A DNA stretch of 38,322 bases from Polaromonas sp. (GTDB lineage Bacteria; Pseudomonadota; Gammaproteobacteria; Burkholderiales; Burkholderiaceae_C): positions 1 through 38,322 of the forward strand of contig JANYED010000121.1 of assembly GCA_025363315.1 (NCBI GenBank). The letters run 5' to 3'. The stretch's first letter is position 1, and every line of letters starts with the position of its first letter. Of this stretch, positions 26,856-36,294 are shown in pieces. Made by a program: the position numbers and the translations under genes. Under the pieces are notes generated by a model. It had not been told where the DNA came from, did no database searches, and saw only the letters and a list, made by a program, of their open reading frames with translations.

Positions 26856-27626
26856 TCAGCCCAGGCTGATCTTGGCAAACTTGGCGATGCGCTGCATTTT
26901 GTCAATTGCTTTTTTTATCTGAATCGCAAAATGAACGCTCGTGGCATCTGACGGAAACAAGCCCTGAGCGGTCAACTTGTCGCGTACCGCAGGCTCTTTC
27001 AAAACCGCGGCCGCTGCATCGTTGATGCGTTTGACAGCCTCTACAGGCGTACCCGCGGGCTCAACCAGGCCAAACCACGATGGGTCATTGTTCGAGAACA
27101 GCTTCAACTCGCCATAGGTAGGCACATTAGGCAGCACATCCAGCCGCATGCCCCAAGACACAGCAATCGCCCGCAACCTGCGTGACTGGATGAACGGCAG
27201 CGACGATGCGACTTGGTCAAAGTACACATTAACCTGCCCTGCCACTACATCGTTCAGCGCAAAGCCTGCGCCAGGGTGCGGGATATGCACTATGACGGTG
27301 TTGGTCGTGCTTTTGAACAGCTCGCCCCGCATCTGGCCAATGGTGCCGTTGCCGGGCGACGCAAAAGTCACCTTGCCACGGTTGATTTTGAGGTATTTGA
27401 TGAACTCTGCAAAGTTGTTGTCAGGCAAGGCCGCGTCGACGACCAGCACGCCTGGCGCTTTGACAAGTTCAGTCACGGCAACAAAATCTTTGATCGGCTC
27501 ATACGGCAATTTTTTGTAGACCGACGGGTTGACGCCATGGGTCGACAACGTGGCCACACCCAGCGCGAAGCCGTCAGATGAAGACTTGGCAACTTCAGCC
27601 ATGCCGATAGAGCCGCCCGCGCCAGC
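26856..27626 (-). pseudogene. Truncated Bug/TctC solute-binding protein
   Basis: The minus strand encodes most of a tripartite tricarboxylate transporter binding protein: AGAGGSIGMAEVAKSSSDGF, VNPSVYKKLPYEPIKDFVAV, VTFASPGNGTIGQMRGELFK and PSWFGLVEPAGTPVEAVKRI, ending AKFAKISLG. The family order is kept, but the first ~70 residues are absent, including the signal peptide and the usual N-x-x-G lead. A TAG stands directly before AGAGG. Without a signal peptide it cannot reach the periplasm. The missing 5' end lies at a junction with a LysR gene that has lost its own 5' end. Confidence 0.85.
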
Positions 27627-27661
27627 CTAGATTCAGTCTTAAATGGAATGAAGTTAAACAA

Positions 27662-28373
27662 ATGAAACGGCTGCAACCAACCCTGCTCGCGCAACTGGAA
27701 GCGGCCACATTTGAGCTGATCACCAGCGGCGACGGTGGTGGTGGTGGTGGTGCGGTTCATCTTTCAACCCTGCCCACTTTTGGCTCGAAGTGCCTGATGC
27801 CGCGCTTGCCCGCCTTTCAAAGGCTGCATCGGCAAATCGCGCTGCACTTTGTGCCCTATGTGCAGGGATATGACTTTACGCGGGCTGATCTGGACTGCTC
27901 CATTTTGTTTGGCGACGACAACTGGCCGGGCGCTGTAACTGAGTACATTGCCGGGCATGAGATGGCGCTAATTGCCCTGCCTTCGCCACCCTCGCGGCAC
28001 ATCAAGTCTGCACAAGACGTAACCAACATCACCTTGCTTCACCGCGTCAGCGTGCCGCAGGCTTGGGTGCATTGGGCTAGCGTACGCGGCGTAAAAAACT
28101 TCAACCCACTGGCTGGGCCGCAGCTGGATCAATTCCACAGCCTGATACGGGTGGTGATGGCGGGCATGGGCGTGGCGCTCGTCCCGCACTGCTTGGTGAA
28201 AGACGACATTGCTGCTGGGCTGGTGTCTGCGCCTTTGAAGACTAACTGCTACGGTGGCTTCCTGGCTACCTAGCTACCTGGCTAACACCGGCTATTACCT
28301 CTGCTACCCCGAGGCATGTAGCCACTTGCTACCCTTAAGCCACTTCAAAACCTGGTTGTTGTCAGCAAGCTGA
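27662..28373 (+). pseudogene. LysR-type regulator without DNA-binding domain, frameshifted
   Basis: The frame starts MKRLQPTLLAQLEAATFELI, which corresponds to the linker just after the HTH domain of a GcvA-like LysR protein. The first ~90 residues are missing. The effector domain follows: LMPRLPAFQRLHRQIALHFV, YVQGYDFTRADLDCSILFGD and PQLDQFHSLIRVVMAGMGVA. Near 28,255-28,290 short duplications of 'CTACCTGGCTA' type shift the frame. The real C-terminus (GYYLCYPEACSHLLPLSHFK, ending SAS) continues in another frame to TGA at 28371. A run of GGT repeats (27734-27752) codes an odd poly-Gly. It cannot bind DNA. Confidence 0.85.
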
Positions 28374-28375
28374 CT

Positions 28376-28430
28376 GCTACTTAATAAGGAGCTGCTCACG
28401 CCCGTATTCATTGGGTTGCAGGTGTTTTTG
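28376..28430 (+). repeat. 46-nt dispersed element, intergenic copy
   Basis: GCTAC-TTAATAA-GGAGC, TGCTCACGCCCGTATTCATT, GGGTTGCAG, then GTGTTTTT. It lies between the LysR remnant stop (28371) and the convergent dnaE stop (28456). Confidence 0.9.
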
Positions 28431-28455
28431 ATACCTGTAATCGGCGTTTTTTACC

Positions 28456-31400
28456 TCACTCGTAGACAATCCTCGCCAGCCCCTTGTCGGCTTGCGCCAT
28501 CCAGCTGGCCAGCGCAGCATCAGTCGGGAAGAACTTCGCCCCGTCGCCCAAAACAACATCCGCTGTCACGTCTGCCGTCACGTCACCAAAATCAGCATGC
28601 CGACTGATCTGTAAACGCACTGGCAGGCCGCGCACCAGCTCGCCCTGCTCGGTCATCTCCCGGCGCGGCGGAAAGTCTTTGACCATGCGGGAAATATCAG
28701 GCGCAGCACCATTCACCGCGACCAACAAACACTTCCCAAACTTGCAGCGTGCGGCCTCCAGGTCCCATACCTGCGTGACTTTGAAGCGCCTGCCGAAACG
28801 CTCTGACGCACCTTGCAGTGTGCCCTGCACAATCACCAGTTCATCATCCTTGAGCAAGTTGCGGTTGACGTTGTAGGTGGCTTCATCGACCGATGCTTCG
28901 AGCGTGTCGGTTTTGTCGTCGAGCTTGAAGATGATCACCTTGCCACGATTGCCGTTGATGACGCGCAGGTCTGTCACGATGCCAGCCAGCACGCGCGTGT
29001 CGCGTGAGTCGAACAAGTCCTCAATCTTCAGCTTTGCAAACTGGCGCACCTCAGATTCGACCTCGTCAAACAAGTGGCCAGACAGGTAAAAGCCGATGGC
29101 TGTTTTTTCAGCTACCAGCCGGGCCTTTATGCCAAACGGCATCGCCTCCACCAGCGCAGGTTCTTGCGTGCTGGCGGCGTGCGAGTCGGACATGTCAAAC
29201 AACCCGCCCTGGTTGGCGTTGGCCTCTGCGGCCAGTGCAAATTCAAAAGCCTGGTCAACCGATGCGAGGAGCGACGCACGATTTAATTGAAGGGTGTCAA
29301 AAGCGCCTGCCTTGATCAAGGCTTCAACCGTGCGTTTGTTGATTTTGGTGCGCTCGACGCGCACGCAAAAGTCATACAGAGATGTGAATAGGCCGCCATC
29401 AACTCTTGCCGCCACTATCGCCGCAATGGCCTGCTCACCCGTACCTTTGATAGCGCCCAGGCCATAGCGCACAGCACTGTTGCTGGTCGGCTCAAAGCGG
29501 TAGTCACCCCGGTTCACATCAGGCGACTCAAACGTCAACCCCATCTCAAGCGCGTCGCGGTGCAGGATTTTCAGCTTGTCGGTGTCGCCCATTTCAACCG
29601 TCATGTTGGCGGCAAAAAACTCGGCCGTGTAATGCACCTTCAGCCAGGCCGTGTGGTACGCCAGCAGCGCGTAAGCAGCAGAGTGCGACTTGTTAAAGCC
29701 GTAGCCTGCAAACTTTTCCATCAGGTCAAAAACTTCGTCGGCTTTTTCCTGTGTCAAGCCGTTTTCACCCGCACCCTTGCGGAACACCTCGCGCTGGGAG
29801 GCCATTTCTTTTTCGTCTTTTTTACCCATCGCGCGGCGCAACATGTCGGCACCGCCGAGTGAATAGCCACCCAATATCTGGGCGGTCTGCATCACCTGCT
29901 CCTGATAGACCATGATGCCGTAGGTCTCTTCCAGCATCGATTTGACGCGCGGGTCGGGGTACTCAGGTGTTTCTTTGCCTTGCTTGCGGGCAATGTAATT
30001 AGGAATCAGCTCCATCGGGCCGGGCCGATACAGCGCATTCATTGCAATCAGGTCTTCCAGGCGATCAGGCTTGGCATCCTTCAGCAAGCGCTGCATACCG
30101 GTACTTTCAAACTGGAAGACCGCCTCGGTCTGGCCGTCGGCAAACAGTTTGTAAACCCGCGCATCGTCCAGCGGCAGGTTCTCAAATGCAAAGTCTTTTT
30201 GCGACGGATGACGCGCAACGATGAAGTCTTTGGCAATCTCCAAAATCGTCAAGGTGGCCAGGCCCAAAAAGTCAAACTTGACAAGGCCAATCGCCTCCAC
30301 ATCGTTCTTGTCAAACTGGCTAACAGCCGATGTGCTGCCGGGCTGCAAATACAGCGGGCAAAAATCAGTCAGCTTGCCCGGCGCAATCAACACACCACCG
30401 GCATGCATGCCGACGTTGCGCGTCAAGCCTTCGAGCTTGCGGGCCAATTCAAGCAGGGTGTAAACGTCTTCTTCTTTGCGCTCACGCTCGGCCAGAATCG
30501 GCTCGGCTTCCAACGCGTAAACCATCTTGTCGTTTTTCTTGCGCTCGGCGGGCAACAGTTGCAGCGTGACGGCCTGGCCGGGTTTGTTGGGTATCAGCTT
30601 GGAGATACTGTCGCAAAAGCCATACGGAAAGTCGAGCACGCGGCCCACGTCGCGGATAGCCGCACGCGCTGCCATGGTACCGAAGGTCACAATCTGGCTC
30701 ACTGCATCGTGGCCGTATTTGTCTTTCACGTAGTCAATCACGCGGTCGCGGTTGGTTTGGCAAAAGTCAATGTCAAAGTCGGGCATGGACACCCGTTCGG
30801 GATTCAAAAACCGCTCGAACAGCAGGTTGTAGCGCAGCGGGTCCAGGTCAGTGATTCGCAAAGAATACGCCACCAGCGAGCCAGCACCCGAGCCCCGCCC
30901 AGGCCCCACCGGACAACCATTTTTTTTGGCCCAGTTGATGAAGTCGCCCACAATCAAAAAGTAACCGGGGAAACCCATGCCCAGAATGGTTTTGATCTCA
31001 AACTCCAGCCGCTCCACGTAGGTCGGCCGCTTTTTGTCGCGCACTTCGACGTTGGGGTAGAGATGCGCCAGGCGTTCTTCAAGCCCTTCAAACGATGTTT
31101 GCCTGAAGTAATCATCTGCCGCCATGCGTACGCCGTTGACTTCGGGCGTGGGGTAGTCGGGCAGCATGGGCTTGCCCAAGTCAAGCTTTAAATTGCAGCG
31201 CTTGGCAATCTCCAGCGTATTGGTAATGGCGGTGGGAATGTCGGCAAACAGCGCCTGCATTTGTGCAGCAGACTTGAAGTATTGGTCACGTGTGAACTTG
31301 CGCACGCGACGTGCGTTGCCCAGTATTTCACCTTCAGAAATACACACCCGCGCCTCATGCGCCTCGTAGTCTTCATAGGTCAAAAACTGCACCGGATGGG

Positions 31401-31989
31401 TGGCCACCACCGGCAGCTTGAGCCGCGCAGCCAACTGCACAGCTGCTGGCACGTGCCGCGCGTCGTCAGCCTGTTCAGCGCGCTGCAACTCGATGTAAAA
31501 ACGGTGAATAAAAATGTCTGAGAAATGCAGCGCGTATCCCATAGCCCGCGCAACATCGCCCTGCACCAGCGCCTGACCTATCGCGCCGCGCTGGGCGCCC
31601 GACAACGCAATCAACCCCTCGTTCAACTCACTGAGCCAGTCCAGGCTGATGATGGCCTGGTCACGCACCACACCGCGCGTCCAGGCTCGGGTTAAAAGCT
31701 CTGACAAGTTCAGGTAGCCCCGATGGCTTTGTGCAATCAACAACAAGCGTGCGGGTGGCGCAGCGGCGTCTTTGCCGGGCACTTGCACCCATACGTCAGC
31801 GGCGATGAGTGGCTTGACGCCGTTGCTGCGGGCGGCCTTGTAAAACTTGACGGTGCCGAACAGGTTGCTCAGGTCACTGATGGCCAGCGCAGGTTGCTGG
31901 TCAAGCGCGGCCGCGGCGGTGATCTCGTCAATGCGGTTGGTGCCGTCGACGACGGAGAATTCTGTATGGAGACGTAAATGGACAAACAT
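28456..31989 (-). CDS. dnaE: DNA polymerase III alpha subunit
   Basis: About 1177 residues, the normal length for DnaE1. The N-terminal PHP domain reads FVHLRLHTEFSVVDGTNRID. The palm has GPGRGSGAGSLVAYSLRITD and the catalytic acidic motif VSMPDFDIDFCQTNRDRVI. Further conserved parts are NVGMHAGGVLIAPGKLTDFC, RPGPMELIPNYIARKQG and YQEQVMQTAQILGGYSLGGA. FAGYGFNKSHSAAYALLAYH is the tandem helix region. The C-terminal OB fold (VLAGIVTDLRVINGNRGKVI) is present. This is the replicative polymerase subunit. The ATG at 31989 is preferred to the GTG at 31992. Confidence 0.98.
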   Translation of the reverse strand: MFVHLRLHTEFSVVDGTNRIDEITAAAALDQQPALAISDLSNLFGTVKFYKAARSNGVKPLIAADVWVQVPGKDAAAPPARLLLIAQSHRGYLNLSELLTRAWTRGVVRDQAIISLDWLSELNEGLIALSGAQRGAIGQALVQGDVARAMGYALHFSDIFIHRFYIELQRAEQADDARHVPAAVQLAARLKLPVVATHPVQFLTYEDYEAHEARVCISEGEILGNARRVRKFTRDQYFKSAAQMQALFADIPTAITNTLEIAKRCNLKLDLGKPMLPDYPTPEVNGVRMAADDYFRQTSFEGLEERLAHLYPNVEVRDKKRPTYVERLEFEIKTILGMGFPGYFLIVGDFINWAKKNGCPVGPGRGSGAGSLVAYSLRITDLDPLRYNLLFERFLNPERVSMPDFDIDFCQTNRDRVIDYVKDKYGHDAVSQIVTFGTMAARAAIRDVGRVLDFPYGFCDSISKLIPNKPGQAVTLQLLPAERKKNDKMVYALEAEPILAERERKEEDVYTLLELARKLEGLTRNVGMHAGGVLIAPGKLTDFCPLYLQPGSTSAVSQFDKNDVEAIGLVKFDFLGLATLTILEIAKDFIVARHPSQKDFAFENLPLDDARVYKLFADGQTEAVFQFESTGMQRLLKDAKPDRLEDLIAMNALYRPGPMELIPNYIARKQGKETPEYPDPRVKSMLEETYGIMVYQEQVMQTAQILGGYSLGGADMLRRAMGKKDEKEMASQREVFRKGAGENGLTQEKADEVFDLMEKFAGYGFNKSHSAAYALLAYHTAWLKVHYTAEFFAANMTVEMGDTDKLKILHRDALEMGLTFESPDVNRGDYRFEPTSNSAVRYGLGAIKGTGEQAIAAIVAARVDGGLFTSLYDFCVRVERTKINKRTVEALIKAGAFDTLQLNRASLLASVDQAFEFALAAEANANQGGLFDMSDSHAASTQEPALVEAMPFGIKARLVAEKTAIGFYLSGHLFDEVESEVRQFAKLKIEDLFDSRDTRVLAGIVTDLRVINGNRGKVIIFKLDDKTDTLEASVDEATYNVNRNLLKDDELVIVQGTLQGASERFGRRFKVTQVWDLEAARCKFGKCLLVAVNGAAPDISRMVKDFPPRREMTEQGELVRGLPVRLQISRHADFGDVTADVTADVVLGDGAKFFPTDAALASWMAQADKGLARIVYE

Positions 31990-32130
31990 CACTACATTCT
32001 AGAACTTGCGTTCCAATGTCCAGCGCTTAAACACTGCATAAATCGGCCGCTTGACCTACACACCGAAATGGTTGCACGTAAGAGGATTTACGTCTTGTCC
32101 AAAAACCTGAAGTTAACAGTTGAGAACGAT

Positions 32131-33432
32131 ATGCCGATCCTGCAAAGCGCACATTACAGTTCATCCCGCCTGGCACAGCAGTTCCAGCGGGTTCGCACGC
32201 AAACGGAAAGCCTGGTGCGGCCACTTAGTGCCGAAGACTGCCAGTTACAGTCCATGCCTGATGCCAGCCCCGCCAAATGGCATTTAGCGCACCTGACCTG
32301 GTTTTTTGAGACTTTTATTCTTGAAAAGTATGAGGCCGCATTCAAGCCATTTGATGCTAGCTTTCGCGTGCTGTTCAACAGCTATTACAACGGCATTGGT
32401 GACAAGCACCCGCGAGCGCAGCGCGGCTTGATCAGCCGGCCGGCGCTGGCCCAGATAATGGCTTATCGAAACGCAGTTGATGAGCGGGTGCTGGCTGTTC
32501 TTCAGCGCCTCCCAAACGACAAGGCATTGACTCAGCTCATTACGCTTGGGTTGCAGCACGAGCAGCAGCACCAGGAGTTGCTGTTGACCGACATCAAACA
32601 TGCGTTCGCAATGAATCCGGCAAAACCTGCTTATGCCAAGCGTTGGCCGCTGTCGAGTATTGCGCCACAGCCGCTGGCCTGGCACGACTTTGAAGGCGGC
32701 CTGGTGGGGCATGGCTTTGATGCTGCCACGGGAGATGCGTTTGCATTTGACAATGAAACGCCGCGCCACCCGGTGTACATCGCACCGTTCGAGCTGGCCA
32801 GCCGACTGGTCACCAACGGCGACTACCTGGCGTTTATGGCGGACGGCGGTTATCAGCGGCCTGAGCTCTGGCTGTCGTTGGGATGGGACTGGGTACAGAC
32901 AGGTCAGCATGCGCTGCCGCTGTATTGGCAAACCAGTGAGTCAAGCCATACTGGACACGCGAATTTCACGCTGCAAGGCATGGTGGATGTAGACCCCAAC
33001 ACGCCGGCTTGCCATTTGAATTATTTTGAGACCGATGCCTATGCGCGCTGGTCAGGAGCGCGCCTGCCCACCGAGTTTGAGTGGGAACTGGCAGCAGCCA
33101 GCTTAAGCGTGCCAGCAATACACGGCAATTTTGTCGAGAACGCCGCATACCACCCCATCCCGTTGCAGCAGGCCAGCCATGTGGCCCCTGCGCAAATGTT
33201 TGGCGATGTGTGGGAATGGACGCAATCGAACTACAACCCATATCCTGGCTACAAGCCTTGGGAAGGGCTGGTAGGGGGATACAACGGCAAATTTATGTGC
33301 AACCAGTTTGTGCTGCGTGGCGGGTCATGCGCCACGCCGCACAGTCATATGCGCGCCAGTTACCGCAACTTTTTTCCTCCGGATGCGCGCTGGCAGTTCA
33401 GTGGCTTGCGCCTCGCGCGCGACGTCCCCTGA
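32131..33432 (+). CDS. egtB: EgtB-type sulfoxide synthase (ergothioneine biosynthesis)
   Basis: About 433 residues. An N-terminal DinB-like domain carries the iron-binding histidines: KWHLAHLTWFFETF (His51) and HEQQHQELLLTDIKHAF (His143, His147), the HxxxHxE pattern of EgtB. The C-terminal FGE-sulfatase-like domain has TNGDYLAFMADGGYQRPELW, ARLPTEFEWELAAASL, FGDVWEWTQSNYNPYPG and QFVLRGGSCATP. EgtB joins a thiol to hercynine with oxygen. The start at 32131 (MPILQSAHYSS) is chosen because the 51-residue upstream extension of the ORF is unlike the family. No egtD is adjacent in the window; an OvoA-like or other substrate is possible but less likely. Confidence 0.88.
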   Translation: MPILQSAHYSSSRLAQQFQRVRTQTESLVRPLSAEDCQLQSMPDASPAKWHLAHLTWFFETFILEKYEAAFKPFDASFRVLFNSYYNGIGDKHPRAQRGLISRPALAQIMAYRNAVDERVLAVLQRLPNDKALTQLITLGLQHEQQHQELLLTDIKHAFAMNPAKPAYAKRWPLSSIAPQPLAWHDFEGGLVGHGFDAATGDAFAFDNETPRHPVYIAPFELASRLVTNGDYLAFMADGGYQRPELWLSLGWDWVQTGQHALPLYWQTSESSHTGHANFTLQGMVDVDPNTPACHLNYFETDAYARWSGARLPTEFEWELAAASLSVPAIHGNFVENAAYHPIPLQQASHVAPAQMFGDVWEWTQSNYNPYPGYKPWEGLVGGYNGKFMCNQFVLRGGSCATPHSHMRASYRNFFPPDARWQFSGLRLARDVP

Positions 33433-33445
33433 GTGCCGGGTAGTT

Positions 33446-33979
33446 TCAGCCGCGAAGCTTCTTTGCTACTTCAGCCACACGCTTGCCGTACGCAGACGCG
33501 GTGTCCAGATCGCCTTGCGGAATCGCACTGGCCGGGTCTTGTGGGCCCACTTGCGCCATCACGCCTGAGTTGGAGCCAATCCGGTTGATGGTGCCATCGT
33601 TAAGTGACGGCTGGCCGACCCAGATCATGCCCTGCTGCATCGCCAAAGTAATGAAGTACTGCAGCGTTGACAGTTTGTCGCCGCTTGGGCTGGCAGAGCA
33701 GGTAAAGCCGCCGGCGACTTTGTCTTTCCAGGCACTGGTGAACCATTTTTTACTTGTGGCATCAGCAAACTTTTTAAACTGCCAGCTGGCCATGCCCATA
33801 TAAGTCGGGCTGCCCATGATGATCGCGTCGGCAGCGTCGAGGCTGGCCCAGTTCGCGTCGGTCAGGTTGCCGTCTGCATCGATGGAGATGAGCTCTGCGC
33901 CTGCGCCATCCGACACAAATTGCGCGACGCGCTGGGTGTGGCCATAACCTGAGTGATAAACAACAACTACTTTTGACAT
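33446..33979 (-). CDS. Flavodoxin-fold NAD(P)H:quinone oxidoreductase-like protein
   Basis: A 177-residue WrbA-like flavoprotein. The FMN phosphate loop is VVYHSGYGHTQRVAQFV at the N-terminus. AIIMGSPTYMGMASWQFKKF is the second FMN loop, and KVAGGFTCSASPSGDKLSTL is the third. It is slightly shorter than WrbA (~198) and lacks some of its inserts. Family members reduce quinones with two electrons. It is the last gene of the pirin-DoxX-flavodoxin operon, which suggests a redox-stress role. Confidence 0.88.
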   Translation of the reverse strand: MSKVVVVYHSGYGHTQRVAQFVSDGAGAELISIDADGNLTDANWASLDAADAIIMGSPTYMGMASWQFKKFADATSKKWFTSAWKDKVAGGFTCSASPSGDKLSTLQYFITLAMQQGMIWVGQPSLNDGTINRIGSNSGVMAQVGPQDPASAIPQGDLDTASAYGKRVAEVAKKLRG

Positions 33980-34031
33980 GAAGAGATCCTAAAAAATAAA
34001 AAAGGGAACACCCGCCGAAAATTATGGCGCT

Positions 34032-34424
34032 TTATTGACCGCGCCGGGCGTCCAAGCTCCACGCCCCTGCGCCCCCCGCGGCGACTGACAGCAAACCACC
34101 AACAATTGCCATATTTTTAAAAAACGACTGAGCTTGCGACGGGTCCGATAAGGGGTGAAAAATAAACGAGATCACAAATGTGAAGAACGCCATGCCAAAA
34201 GCTGCCCAGCGCGTTTGAAAACCCACAAGCAGCAACAGGCCAAGGCCAAGCTCGACAAAAATGGCGATTGCGATGGCCAGTTCAGGCAGAGGCACACCTT
34301 TGGAGGCAGCGTAGCCAGCCGTGGCCGCAAAGCCGCCGATTTTGCCGAAGCCAGCAGGAATGAACAACAACGCCAGCAAGAGGCGGCCTGCCAGAGACAA
34401 CGGGGTTTGAAGAGCAGTCAACAT
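34032..34424 (-). CDS. DoxX-family inner membrane protein
   Basis: A 130-residue protein with four hydrophobic helices. The DoxX pattern is visible: LAGRLLLALLFIPAGFGKI, then PELAIAIAIFVELGLGLLLL, GFQTRWAAFGMAFFTFVISF and FFKNMAIVGGLLSVAAGGAG. DoxX proteins often sit with thiol or quinone redox enzymes. It lies between pirin (59-base gap) and the flavodoxin-like gene (52-base gap) on the same strand. Confidence 0.9.
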   Translation of the reverse strand: MLTALQTPLSLAGRLLLALLFIPAGFGKIGGFAATAGYAASKGVPLPELAIAIAIFVELGLGLLLLVGFQTRWAAFGMAFFTFVISFIFHPLSDPSQAQSFFKNMAIVGGLLSVAAGGAGAWSLDARRGQ

Positions 34425-34483
34425 AAGAAGTCCTTTCGCTTGCGGTGAATAAAAATTTGGCGGGTTGTCAGGCGGTATCTGCG

Positions 34484-35185
34484 TTAGGCAGCGAGGTCAA
34501 ACACCAGCACTTCTGCATCCTGCCCCGCAGTCAATTGCAATTGGCTTTCAGACACCAATAACGCAGCATCACCCGCATCAAGCAGCAGGCCATTAACTAG
34601 CAGCGCTCCGGTGAGCAGTTGCACATAGGTTTTGCGCGCCGGATGCAGCATCAGCGAAGCTGACTCGCTACCGTTTATCAAACCCGCAAAAATTTTGGCA
34701 TCTGCATGCAACGTGACCGACCCGTAAGCGCCGTCATTTGACGCCACCAGCCGCAGCTTGCCGCGTTTATCACCCGCATTGAAGGTTTTTTGTTCGTAAC
34801 TGGGCGCGATCCCTTTGACATTCGGCTCAATCCAAATTTGCAAAAAATGAGTGGTCTGCCCTTCAGCGTGGTTGAACTCGCTGTGCTGCACGCCGGAGCC
34901 TGCGCTCATGCGCTGCACGTCGCCGGGGGGAATGCCTTTGACGTTTCCCATGCTGTCTTTGTGCGCCAGGTTGCCCTCCAGCACATAGCTGATGATTTCC
35001 ATATCTTTATGGCCGTGGGTGCCAAAGCCAGTGCCAGGCGCTATGCGGTCCTCATTGATGACGCGCAGGTTGCCAAACCCCATGTGCTTTTCATCGTAGT
35101 AGCCGGCGAACGAAAACGAGTGGAAGGACTTGAGCCAGCCGTGGTCGGCATAGCCGCGCTCCTGAGATTTTCGAAGTGTCATCAT
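34484..35185 (-). CDS. Pirin family protein (YhhW-like)
   Basis: A 233-residue double cupin. The N-terminal cupin holds the metal motif GFGTHGHKDMEIISYVLEG with two His and a Glu, and a further His in SAGSGVQHSEFNHAEGQTTH. LQIWIEPNVKGIAPSYEQK is the family linker. The start MMTLRKSQERGYADHGWLKS, followed by FHSFSFAGYYDEKHMGFGNL, is classic. Some pirins (YhhW) act as quercetin 2,3-dioxygenases; the natural role is uncertain. It is the first gene of a three-gene operon and divergent from a LysR regulator. Confidence 0.93.
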   Translation of the reverse strand: MMTLRKSQERGYADHGWLKSFHSFSFAGYYDEKHMGFGNLRVINEDRIAPGTGFGTHGHKDMEIISYVLEGNLAHKDSMGNVKGIPPGDVQRMSAGSGVQHSEFNHAEGQTTHFLQIWIEPNVKGIAPSYEQKTFNAGDKRGKLRLVASNDGAYGSVTLHADAKIFAGLINGSESASLMLHPARKTYVQLLTGALLVNGLLLDAGDAALLVSESQLQLTAGQDAEVLVFDLAA

Positions 35186-35268
35186 GTCAACAGCCTTTCA
35201 AAATAAGTTTTCAGATGGCTTAACTGTAGGAGGCCAAGCTCCGCCGAGGACCATTTTCATTTGATGGC

Positions 35269-35291
35269 ATCATTCAATTTAATTGAATGAT
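35269..35291. promoter_or_regulatory. LysR-type operator between pirin operon and lysR
   Basis: ATCATTCAA-TTTAA-TTGAATGAT is a perfect 9-bp inverted repeat and contains the T-N11-A core TCAATTTAATTGA typical of LysR-family binding sites. It lies in the divergent gap and overlaps the first possible ATG (35287) of the regulator, which argues that the real start is the next ATG at 35302. Confidence 0.75.
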
Positions 35292-35301
35292 CAAGCTATA
35301 C

Positions 35302-36225
35302 ATGAAACAAAATGCTATTCGCGACGCGCTGACTCCCGAAACCATCGGCCTGATTGACGCAGTGCACCGCACTGGCAGCATGGCCGCCGCTGCACGTGAG
35401 CTGGGCGTTGTACCCAGCGCATTGACCTACCGCATCAGGCGCGTTGAAGATGCGCTCGATGTGCTGCTGTTTGACAGATCGTCACGCCAGGCAAAATTAA
35501 CTGAGGCAGGTCGAGAATTGGTGCGTGAGGGCAACCGCCTGCTGGCTGAACTGGATCAACTGGCCAACCGCGTCAGGCGCGTGGCCACCGGCTGGGAGCC
35601 GCAACTGACATTGGCAGTTGACAGCGTTGTTTCGCGCAACACGATCATGGAATTGTGTGAATCGTTTTTTGCCCTCAAGCCGCCGACGCGCCTGAAATTT
35701 AGGGAAGAAGCGCTGTCGGGCACGCTGCAAGCACTGACGTCTGGCCAGGCCGATTTAGCCATCGGCGTGGTGTTGGAGTCAAGCGCCAGCAAGCTGCTGC
35801 AAAGTACAGCGCTGGGCAAGATCCGTTTTGTTTACGCCGTGGCACCTCATCACCCACTGGCAAAAGCCGACCAGCCCATCACCGATGACATGATGTTGGC
35901 GCACCGCGTGGTAGCGGTGGCAGATTCGGTGCAGCGCGGCAGTGGCATCAGCGTAGGTCTGCTCGGCGGCCAGGATGTGTTTACCGTGCCGGGCATGCTG
36001 GCCAAGCTGGACGCGCAGATGCGCGGGTTGGGCGCTGGGTTTTTGCCCGAATACCTGGCGCGGCCCTACATTGACGCAGGCCGGCTGGTGGAGAAAAAAG
36101 TCGCACAGCCTCCGCGTGTGGTGAGCGTCAGCTACGCTTGGCGCAAAACCGATGGCAAGGCGCTGCAATGGTGGCTTAAACAATTGGAAAGTGCCAAGAC
36201 GCGTAGTGCCTTGCTTGAGAGGTGA
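35302..36225 (+). CDS. LysR-family transcriptional regulator
   Basis: About 307 residues. The winged HTH is LTPETIGLIDAVHRTGSMAA, continuing AARELGVVPSALTYRIRRVE and LLFDRSSRQAKLTEAGREL. A linker helix follows, then a periplasmic-binding-like effector domain (PQLTLAVDSVVSRNTIMELC, then LQALTSGQADLAIGVVLE and QMRGLGAGFLPEYLARPYI). The ORF opens at ATG 35287, but that codon lies within a strong palindrome; MKQNAIRDAL at 35302 is a better start. It probably regulates the divergent pirin-DoxX-flavodoxin operon and itself. Confidence 0.93.
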   Translation: MKQNAIRDALTPETIGLIDAVHRTGSMAAAARELGVVPSALTYRIRRVEDALDVLLFDRSSRQAKLTEAGRELVREGNRLLAELDQLANRVRRVATGWEPQLTLAVDSVVSRNTIMELCESFFALKPPTRLKFREEALSGTLQALTSGQADLAIGVVLESSASKLLQSTALGKIRFVYAVAPHHPLAKADQPITDDMMLAHRVVAVADSVQRGSGISVGLLGGQDVFTVPGMLAKLDAQMRGLGAGFLPEYLARPYIDAGRLVEKKVAQPPRVVSVSYAWRKTDGKALQWWLKQLESAKTRSALLER

Positions 36226-36294
36226 TCAACATCGGGTTTAGAGTACATTGACAACAACAGTCTCGTACATCCGCATTACCAACATAAAAACACC

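Noticed and set aside
29980-31191. 403-residue plus-strand ORF opposite dnaE
   Set aside because: Antisense shadow of dnaE; no recognisable domain.
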